Shown one piece after another: positions 1 through 6,998 of a stretch of 45,528 bases of DNA. Source of the DNA: an uncultured Spartobacteria bacterium (GTDB lineage Bacteria; Verrucomicrobiota; Verrucomicrobiia; Chthoniobacterales; Terrimicrobiaceae). The notes beneath the pieces are model-generated. The model worked only from the letters and a program-made list of their open reading frames with translations. It was not told the origin of the DNA and made no database searches. Numbering within the stretch: the stretch's first letter is position 1; each line of letters starts with the position of its first letter. The stretch lies in NCBI GenBank assembly GCA_937919825.1, contig CALFPA010000054.1, forward strand, positions 1 through 45,528, written 5' to 3'. The translations under genes and the position numbers were made by a program.

Positions 1-588
1 GTAGTAGCGGACGAGCTGGAAGCTTTTGTCCGGGATATGCTGGGTGATGCGGGCGGCTTCGATCCATTCCTCGACCTCTTTCCAAACCGGATCGCCCTCG
101 AGCAGCGTGCCGGTGACTTGATGGAAATCGATGCCCGCGCGCTTGAAGGCGTTGGCGATTTCGGGAACCGGGCAGGCGGAGCACCACGCGAGCCAGTCTC
201 CGGTCATCTTCGTGCGGTCGCCGAGGTTGTTGAAGGCGGCGTAATCAATGGCCTCGCCGGGTTGGAGGTTCATGATCACCACCGGCACCTTGGCGCGTTG
301 CATCACGGGAAGGACGGTGGAGGACAGCGCGTAGGTCGTGACATGGAGGAAAACGATGTCCACCTCCGAGCGGCGGAAGTAACTCCCGGCCTCGACGGCG
401 CGCTCGGGCGAGTCCACCAGGCCGGCATTGCAGATTTCGACACCATCCTTGGCGAGTTTGCCGGCGACTTGGGTGAGATAACCTTCGAGGCGTTCCTTGA
501 GTCCGGCGAATTGCGGCCAGTAGGTATCGAGGCCGATGCCGAAAAGGCCGACGCGCAAGGGGTGCTTGGGTGCTTGGTTCGTTTTCAT
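1..588 (-). CDS. L-fucose/L-arabinose isomerase family protein (partial, 3' end outside window)
   Basis: The first 196 codons of a cytosolic sugar isomerase are visible; the C-terminal part, with most of the active site, lies beyond the window edge. The start region contains LRVGLFGIGLDTYWPQF, followed by a Rossmann-like stretch with FLHVTTYALSSTVLPV and a VVIMNLQP segment, a pattern I recognise from proteins annotated as L-fucose/L-arabinose isomerases. Such enzymes interconvert aldose and ketose forms of L-fucose or L-arabinose as the first catabolic step. The ATG at 588 overlaps the TGA of the upstream LamG gene (ATGA), so the two are probably translationally coupled. There is no signal peptide, as expected for a catabolic enzyme working on imported sugar. 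The exact substrate cannot be told from this fragment. Confidence 0.8.
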   Translation of the reverse strand, partial: MKTNQAPKHPLRVGLFGIGLDTYWPQFAGLKERLEGYLTQVAGKLAKDGVEICNAGLVDSPERAVEAGSYFRRSEVDIVFLHVTTYALSSTVLPVMQRAKVPVVIMNLQPGEAIDYAAFNNLGDRTKMTGDWLAWCSACPVPEIANAFKRAGIDFHQVTGTLLEGDPVWKEVEEWIEAARITQHIPDKSFQLVRYY

Positions 589-3500
589 TTGGGCTGTTGG
601 AGTTTTTTGAGGATCCAGGTCGTGTTGGGTTTTCCGTCGAGGGGGAGGTTGTAGGTGACGGTGTAGGTTTTTGACTCCGGGTCGAAGGATGTTTCCCAGA
701 AGTCATTTCCGTGGACGCTTTGATCGAGCGGTTGAGTTTCAGGGGAGAGGCGGGTTGCGAGGGAGGGGGCGAATTTGGCCATGAGCGGCAGGTATTCGCT
801 CAAAATCTGCTCTCCGGAAGTGACCTGCCCGATCTCCCAGCCTTTTGCCGAGTCGAGGCCTTCGAAGCGGACTGGCACGGCCCCGGCTCCGCCTTGGATT
901 TCGAGGCGAATCATGCTGGCTCCGGGGTCGGCCTTCACGACGATTGGGAAGTTGCGCAGGACGCTGGCGCCTTGCGCTTCGACTTGGAGGTCGTTGGCGA
1001 TGGCCAGCCGGTGGAAGGTTTTCCAGGAGCCCGGGTTTTCGGCGATGTGCTTTCGGAACGCCTCATTAGGGCCGTAGTAGTCGTCCACTTCGGCAGGGAT
1101 GACATCGATTTCGATATCCATCTCCACCGAGTCGCCTGCTTGGTATTTTTCGATTCCCGCAGGGGGAACGAGGACGGCATCGACATGGCATCGACCCTCG
1201 GCGCCAATTTCGCCCACGGGCAGCGAGAGGGTGGGGGAGTCGTAGGTCTTTCCACCGAAGTTCGCGCGATAGGAACGAACAACGAAGCCCCGGCTGCCGC
1301 TGGGCTGGCCTTCGAGTTTCGAGCCGGGAAAGCCCAGCCACCAAGGTTTGGGACCGGTGAGGACAAAGTGGTCCAGAGCGAGTTCAGTGGCCTTCAATCC
1401 CTTCGGGGCGTCGAGTTCCTTAATCAACCCATCCCGGTTTCCAATCGCGATTTTCGGGCAAAAAACTTTGCCCTGCCCGAGTCGGAAGAGCCACGAGTCC
1501 TTAGTGGGGAGTTCCGTGCGGAAGTCGTAGCGCAGGCGAATAAAAGTCTTGGCGTGGTCGTCGGTGCGCGGCGTGGAGACCTCGGCCTTGAGTTCGACCT
1601 CGCCGTTCGCTCCGTAGCTGCCTTGGTAAACCGTCTCCGGCAGGCAGGGGCCGTGCGAGAGATACGAGGTTTTCGTGCGGGCGAGCATGAGTTTTGTCCC
1701 CTTGGGACCATTGACCGAGAGCCAATCGCCACCCCATCCGGCATCGGACCATTGCCATTTTTTGCCATCCTTGCCTTGTCGAGTGAGGAGCGAGCGGACA
1801 TCGGTGATGGCACTGGCACTGGCGGAGAATTCGGGGTTGAAGCAGATCGTTTCGCCGTAGGAGCCGATGGCGAGCTGATCCCAGCGTCCGTTCGTGGTAT
1901 CGCCCCAGCCGACCAGTGAGAGTTGGCTGTTGCTGGCGGAGGGCAGGGATCCGTAGAAGCCATAGACGACTCGCAGGAGATACGTGGTTTTGCCGGGTGC
2001 GGCGGGCAGGAGGGTGTAGGCGCGCAGGTAATCGGGAAGGACGGTGTGGTGCCAGTTTTTAGAAAGTTGCACCGGGATTCCCGTGGGCGTGCCGTCGAGT
2101 TCACACAGCATCGGAACGAGTCCGGTGATGCTCGCCGTGCCGAGCATTTCCAGCATGAAAGGGACATTTCGCTCCGGCCCTTGGTTGTCGATTTCCACGA
2201 GGAATTCGTCGTAGTTTCTGGCGTCCCCCTCGCCACGGACAAATGGGCGGGTGAGGCGAGTCGTAGCCGGAACCTTGAAGCTGTAGGCGGCCTTGGCCAC
2301 AGTGCAGTCGTAGCGTGGTTCGAAGGCCGTTGGCACGGTTTGGTTGCCACTGGCTGAGACTTTGATCGAAACCCCCTCGTCCGGCTTGGAAGATCCGGGT
2401 AGATCGCAATTCAAGGTCAAGTTCTCACTGCGGGGATATGTCCAATCGCCCGAAATCTTTCGCTCCGCAGACTTTTCCAAGCCGCCGGCTTTGAAACGAA
2501 GGGCCAGCTCGGCGTCCTTCCACACGGGGTGGGTAATCACGGGAGGCTCGTCGAAGTTTGCCTGGTAAACCAATCCATCCTGCGAAGGAAGCGTGTCGGG
2601 GTTTTTAAAAATCGCGGCGATTTCCTGCTCGGAGAGGGCGCGATTCCACACGCGCACATCGTCGAAAGCGGCTTCCATGAGAAAGCCTCCATCGGGCCGC
2701 TGGCCTAGGCGCAGCAACCCGGTGCCAGGCGTGCGCTGGAGGTTGATGGCCTTTTCCCCGAGGGGACGGCCATTCGCATAGATGCGCATGGTCGAGCCGT
2801 CGTAGGTGAGTGCGCAGTGGTGCCATTGGCCCTTCACATCGAGATCCGGGGCGCTTGCGCTAACGCGATGGATATTGTTTGTGCCAGCGCTGTAAATGCT
2901 CATGGCGGCATCGACTTTTCCCCAACGGCCCAGCAAAAGACCAAAGTAGCCGTCTTTGTTTTCGTTCCAGTTTTTTGCAAAAATCGCCCCGGTTTTCCGA
3001 GAGCGTTCGTCGCGCAGGAACCAGCACTCCGCCGTGAAAGCGGGCGAGTCTAGGCCCAGGGCGTCTGGGATTTCCAATGGTTTGGTGCGAACTGATTGGG
3101 AGGAACCCTTGCGTCCGGGAGCCAAGCCGTCGCCGTAATTAAAATCCGGTCGGAGATCGAGGGTGAAGTTCAGGCTTTGCGGCCAGGCGACGACAGCCAG
3201 CGAGCCGTAGGCTGGGAGAATATTCCCCTCCGCATCCTCGAAACGCACTTCCCTCAGTTCGTAATGCTGGGCGAGGCGGGCGGATTCCCATAGCCAGACA
3301 TCCGCAAACGGCGTGGCCCTGTTTGTATCCCAACCTGCACGGCAGGAGGCCATCTTGTAGGCGCGGCCGCCGACTTTGACCTCCGCCTCCAATTCTCCCT
3401 CTGGCAAATTCTTCAAGCGCTCCAAAGCCATCCCGCCGGCTTGCAGATAGCCGGCTTTATCCTCCAGCAACCCGAAGCGGACGCTGCGTGGACTCGCGAT

Positions 3501-3686
3501 GTTCCACTGGAATCCATAATAACCAGACTCGATGGAAAGCAGGGCGGGATCGACCGAGCCGGGTTCACGCAGCCAAGTTCCCTCCCAATAACCGTAAGTG
3601 TAGTCGAGCGGCGAGGGCGCAGGCTGGGCGGAAGTGAATGACGATGTGGCGAGGAGGGCGGCGAGAAGAAGCGGGAGTCGGGTCAT
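585..3686 (-). CDS. Large secreted protein with LamG/concanavalin-like domain, function unknown
   Basis: A 1033-residue protein with a clear signal peptide (MTRLPLLLAALLATSSFTSA, then QPAPSP). Residues about 195-360 form a LamG/jellyroll domain: AECWF near the start, GQWHHCALTYDGSTMRIYANG in the middle and FDDVRVWNRALSEQEIAAIF at the end. Most of the remaining 670 residues look like beta-rich modules that I cannot assign to a named family; no glycosidase catalytic signature is evident. It probably acts in the periplasm or at the cell surface, binding or processing glycan. Its stop overlaps the start of the isomerase gene by ATGA, tying it to deoxy-sugar or pentose catabolism. It starts 46 bases after the stop of the prepilin-like gene. 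The ATG at 3686 is chosen because it directly precedes the signal peptide. Confidence 0.8.
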   Translation of the reverse strand: MTRLPLLLAALLATSSFTSAQPAPSPLDYTYGYWEGTWLREPGSVDPALLSIESGYYGFQWNIASPRSVRFGLLEDKAGYLQAGGMALERLKNLPEGELEAEVKVGGRAYKMASCRAGWDTNRATPFADVWLWESARLAQHYELREVRFEDAEGNILPAYGSLAVVAWPQSLNFTLDLRPDFNYGDGLAPGRKGSSQSVRTKPLEIPDALGLDSPAFTAECWFLRDERSRKTGAIFAKNWNENKDGYFGLLLGRWGKVDAAMSIYSAGTNNIHRVSASAPDLDVKGQWHHCALTYDGSTMRIYANGRPLGEKAINLQRTPGTGLLRLGQRPDGGFLMEAAFDDVRVWNRALSEQEIAAIFKNPDTLPSQDGLVYQANFDEPPVITHPVWKDAELALRFKAGGLEKSAERKISGDWTYPRSENLTLNCDLPGSSKPDEGVSIKVSASGNQTVPTAFEPRYDCTVAKAAYSFKVPATTRLTRPFVRGEGDARNYDEFLVEIDNQGPERNVPFMLEMLGTASITGLVPMLCELDGTPTGIPVQLSKNWHHTVLPDYLRAYTLLPAAPGKTTYLLRVVYGFYGSLPSASNSQLSLVGWGDTTNGRWDQLAIGSYGETICFNPEFSASASAITDVRSLLTRQGKDGKKWQWSDAGWGGDWLSVNGPKGTKLMLARTKTSYLSHGPCLPETVYQGSYGANGEVELKAEVSTPRTDDHAKTFIRLRYDFRTELPTKDSWLFRLGQGKVFCPKIAIGNRDGLIKELDAPKGLKATELALDHFVLTGPKPWWLGFPGSKLEGQPSGSRGFVVRSYRANFGGKTYDSPTLSLPVGEIGAEGRCHVDAVLVPPAGIEKYQAGDSVEMDIEIDVIPAEVDDYYGPNEAFRKHIAENPGSWKTFHRLAIANDLQVEAQGASVLRNFPIVVKADPGASMIRLEIQGGAGAVPVRFEGLDSAKGWEIGQVTSGEQILSEYLPLMAKFAPSLATRLSPETQPLDQSVHGNDFWETSFDPESKTYTVTYNLPLDGKPNTTWILKKLQQPK

Positions 3687-3732
3687 GTGCGAGTTAGCTA
3701 TTTGTGAGTGTATGTTTCTTTAAGTTCGTGCC

Positions 3733-6273
3733 CTACTGACCTAACGGGATTTGTTGGGTGTAGAGTTTTTTGACTTTGTATTCGGCGGGGGTGGCCTCGG
3801 TGGCGGGAGTGGTGATTTCCACTTCTACTAATGTTTTCGTGAGGGCCTCGCCTTCGATGTTTTGTTGGGTGTCCAAGGCTTGGGCATAGGCATAGATGGT
3901 GAAGAAGTTACTGCAGGTGCTTGCTCCTGGAAAAAAGGGCGAAAGGCGGTTTTCATTTAATTTGATAAATCTCGAATCAGCAGAATTGAATCGAGTTACA
4001 GTATGAAAAGTTGTTGTTGAGTTAGATGTTATTACTATGTCAGCTATATCTCTTATTTCGACGACTTCAGATGGGAGCACAAAAGAATCAGTGGGATACT
4101 TTTTGTTTTTTCGTATAGTATTTGTAGAGTTATTTGTTGATCCCCAAAAAGAAACCGGAGACCATTTTATATTTTCAATATTATTAGCTAGAAGTTCAGA
4201 CCAACTAAAACTGCTTGAAACGCCTCCGTTTATCCTTGCTGCGTTTAGTAAATCAGCACCAAGCGAATAATTTGTGCTGTATGCATAAGCTATAGAGCTT
4301 CCGGGGGTTCCGCCTAGATCATACGGGTTTTTGAAAATAGGGGTATTAGATGAATTAGCAGGTATAGCATCAAATGAATTTAACAATGAGGAAAGACCAA
4401 TTGTTCGATTTGAAGTGAAATTACCACTTGAAGTTATAAACTTTCTATTGATATTAATTGGGGGAGCGAGGTTAAGACTCAGGTTTGATGATGTGGTATT
4501 TGTTCCAAATGAAATCAAATCAAGTAAAGCTCGATCTGGAATGAGGGTTTGAGATGTAAAGTTCCCCCCACCGTCATTAGAACTCACTTCATTCTTGGGC
4601 TGCAACTGGATGCGCAATCTTCGCCAAGGGTAATTGGTTGGCACTTTTCCAATATCGGCCGGGGAAGTAAATGTATTATTCCCATTTGCAGAATCTAAAA
4701 AGGCGAAGGTAGAATTTGTGCTCAATGTTCTAGCTCCAGGAGTCATATATGGGTAAGGCCATTCAAATATATGGTTTGGGACACCATATGCATGCTGATA
4801 AAAATATAACCAGATATTACCTTGATGTCCGTTTAAATAAGGATCTCCGGAGATTGTGTTGTTTCTTGTCCATGTTGTCTGAGAATTATTCCAATTCGAC
4901 CATTGCCCAGTCAAGCCGTAGCCCTTTTCAACAGTTCCTACTTGGGTGCCTGTTGGATCAGTTGGGGTTCCCCAAGTGCTGTTGCCAAAGCTGGTCCAAG
5001 ACCATGTTGAGTTGGAGTCAAAAGAAATCCAAGGTTTTGTTGTATAATTACCTGCACTTGTCATTGATCTCACATGTGGGCAGATGCGAGAGTAGCTTTT
5101 TAGTGGGGCTGGAACTGGCTCCGGATCGGCCCAATCGGGGTTAATTATAGAAGAGTTATTCGATGTAAATGGAAAAGAAAAGCCTGATAAATTTGTAGTC
5201 GATGGAGTTATAATAAAGTCACCAATATCTCTACCGCCCACAACCCAATCTCTTGTAGATGAGTTATTATTGTAATCTGCTAGCAGGCGTAAGTTTTTAA
5301 TACTTGCAGTTACATTACCAATTTGGTTAATTGTAATATTGCTCGATATGGGATAGGAGAAGCCAATGGAAATTTCTCCAACGCGACCTGTTTTTCCAAG
5401 TGTTCCTATGTGGTATTTAAAAGCTTCGCTATAAAGCCAACTCAATGCGCCATTAGCAGCATTACGATTTCTACGGGCTGTTCCAATTGTCCAGCTGGCG
5501 GGAGGAGTATTATTATTTCGCCAATCATTCGGATCTTCCCACCCTATATTCTGCGTATAAGTAGCATTCGGATTTGTAAAAAAATAGTTAAATGGACCAC
5601 TCGTTCCGTTTGCTCCCCACGCACCTCCCAAGGTGGCGTTACTTGTAGTTCCATTGGAAGAATAATTAACAACAAAATTTACATTGTCTAAAGTGGCTAA
5701 AAGCCTCGCTTTTTGATTAGGGTCTAGTCCGAGAACTAAGTATTCATTTATTGGGCATTCCACACAAATCTGGAGTATGATTCTTGCCCGCATAGATGTG
5801 CCTACTTTCTCAATAGCGAGCCTAGCATTCATTCCAACTTCATTAATTTGTGTATATGGAGCGTAGCCTAAATATTCCATCGGAATACCATTGGAATCCA
5901 AGTTATCCGAACCGATTAAATTGCCGCTGAAAGCCATGCTCTTGTTGGGATTCATGGTATCTCTAGATCTATATTGCAACATATTGGCGGCAATTTGCTT
6001 GAGTCCAGTTAGCGAGTATTTATCAGCAAATGTTTGCCCGTAGATGTTTTTAAAATGTATGCTGGAAAGGGCATCTACGATTTTATTTACGCCAGTGGAG
6101 TTTAACGGGATTTCTGCGGTATCGTTTATAAATAGGCGCCGTGCACCCCAAGGGGTGTATTTCATGTGAAAATCACGCGGGGGGGGGCGGTAAAAAAAGC
6201 CGGGGGGTATGTGGTGCTGTTTATTGAAAAGCCAAGGGAGTAAACCTGCTCGGGACGGAATATGTGGGTCCAA
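3733..6273 (-). CDS. C-terminal part of frameshifted prepilin-like giant protein (Verru_Chthon-type)
   Basis: This reading frame encodes about 820 residues that continue the protein begun at 6998. Its apparent start is a TTG at 6273 inside the upstream fragment, and its first ~30 codons only re-read that fragment in another frame; the true sequence begins near YTPWGARRLFINDTAEIP. The two frames meet at a run of nine C on the coding strand (6179-6187), so a one-base slip would rejoin them into one protein of about 1,100 residues. The protein is very rich in Asn, Ser and Thr and in N-x-S/T triplets. The DNA from about 3950 to 6140 is strikingly AT-rich compared with both flanks. Similar long prepilin-like proteins occur in Verrucomicrobiota (Verru_Chthon cassette protein A); that match is from memory of family features and is only moderately sure. 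The C-terminus ends in KKLYTQQIPLGQ. Confidence 0.6.
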   Translation of the reverse strand: MDPHIPSRAGLLPWLFNKQHHIPPGFFYRPPPRDFHMKYTPWGARRLFINDTAEIPLNSTGVNKIVDALSSIHFKNIYGQTFADKYSLTGLKQIAANMLQYRSRDTMNPNKSMAFSGNLIGSDNLDSNGIPMEYLGYAPYTQINEVGMNARLAIEKVGTSMRARIILQICVECPINEYLVLGLDPNQKARLLATLDNVNFVVNYSSNGTTSNATLGGAWGANGTSGPFNYFFTNPNATYTQNIGWEDPNDWRNNNTPPASWTIGTARRNRNAANGALSWLYSEAFKYHIGTLGKTGRVGEISIGFSYPISSNITINQIGNVTASIKNLRLLADYNNNSSTRDWVVGGRDIGDFIITPSTTNLSGFSFPFTSNNSSIINPDWADPEPVPAPLKSYSRICPHVRSMTSAGNYTTKPWISFDSNSTWSWTSFGNSTWGTPTDPTGTQVGTVEKGYGLTGQWSNWNNSQTTWTRNNTISGDPYLNGHQGNIWLYFYQHAYGVPNHIFEWPYPYMTPGARTLSTNSTFAFLDSANGNNTFTSPADIGKVPTNYPWRRLRIQLQPKNEVSSNDGGGNFTSQTLIPDRALLDLISFGTNTTSSNLSLNLAPPININRKFITSSGNFTSNRTIGLSSLLNSFDAIPANSSNTPIFKNPYDLGGTPGSSIAYAYSTNYSLGADLLNAARINGGVSSSFSWSELLANNIENIKWSPVSFWGSTNNSTNTIRKNKKYPTDSFVLPSEVVEIRDIADIVITSNSTTTFHTVTRFNSADSRFIKLNENRLSPFFPGASTCSNFFTIYAYAQALDTQQNIEGEALTKTLVEVEITTPATEATPAEYKVKKLYTQQIPLGQ

Positions 6274-6998
6274 GACCTGATGTCGCTTGTTGAGTTGGAA
6301 GCGCCCCCGTCAAAAAGGGTAGTTATTGCATTCTCTGTCGCTGCACCGATTCCACTCAAGACAGTAAGTGAAAGCGGGCGCGAATCTGCTGCATTAATGG
6401 TGCTGCGGTTGCCAGTGGAGGCGTTCAAATTGATTTTTGTGCCATCGTCGTCGACATAATAAGCCACCCGCCCAACCACGGTTCCATTTACTGTGATTTC
6501 TTCCAAGGGCAGGTCTATACGCTGGCTGGCGTTTCCTGTGATCGTCCATGCGTTGTCAGCGCCGTTCCCAGATAGCGTTGCGTTGAGGGTGGGGTTGTTG
6601 AGGTAATTTAGATTGGCAGTTCCATTTGTGGTGGCATTGCCGCCGCCAGTAAACAAATTGACTGTGCGGTTCGAGGTGATGTTGCCGTTTTGAAATACAA
6701 ACTGCCGGATGGCGCCGGGTTGGCTGGTAATGACCGTGGTGGTCGTGGTGCCGGTGCCGTTGACAGTGAAGCCTTGCTGGATTTTTGCCATGGCCTGCTG
6801 GGTGGCCATTTCGGCGAGGCCGGAGGCGGCGTTTTGACGGGAGAAATTCTTGGCGGCGATCTGCTCCACGCGGGCAGTGGAAAGGAAGGAGACAGTAATA
6901 GTGGCAAGCAATGCGGTAATCAGCAGGACAAGAATCAGTGCGCTGCCGGAGTTGGCTTGGCTGTTTTTAAAAAACCCCTTTATGTATCTAAAACCCAT
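6162..6998 (-). CDS. N-terminal part of frameshifted prepilin-like giant protein (PilX/pseudopilin-type N-terminus)
   Basis: The 278-residue fragment starts with a short basic leader followed by SGSALILVLLITALLATITV, one hydrophobic helix typical of PilX/GspK-like minor pilins. Next comes QIAAKNFSRQNAASGLAEMA, resembling the helical stalk of such proteins, and then an Asn/Thr-rich region with VGRVAYYVDDDGTKINLNAS, a motif I associate with large verrucomicrobial prepilin-like proteins. Translation in this frame runs into TGA at 6162-6164 just after the C9 tract at 6179-6187, whereas the other frame continues for about 800 residues. The ATG follows immediately on the TAA of the GH78-like gene (TAAATG), so the two share a transcript. 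The role is probably surface or secretion related. Whether the break is a sequencing error, a phase-variable switch or a true mutation cannot be decided here. Confidence 0.65.
   Translation of the reverse strand: MGFRYIKGFFKNSQANSGSALILVLLITALLATITVSFLSTARVEQIAAKNFSRQNAASGLAEMATQQAMAKIQQGFTVNGTGTTTTTVITSQPGAIRQFVFQNGNITSNRTVNLFTGGGNATTNGTANLNYLNNPTLNATLSGNGADNAWTITGNASQRIDLPLEEITVNGTVVGRVAYYVDDDGTKINLNASTGNRSTINAADSRPLSLTVLSGIGAATENAITTLFDGGASNSTSDIRSWTHIFRPEQVYSLGFSINSTTYPPAFFTAPPRVIFT

Noticed and set aside
711-1919. 402-codon plus-strand open frame opposite the LamG gene
   Set aside because: No recognisable domain, and the opposite strand encodes a complete protein with signal peptide and LamG domain.
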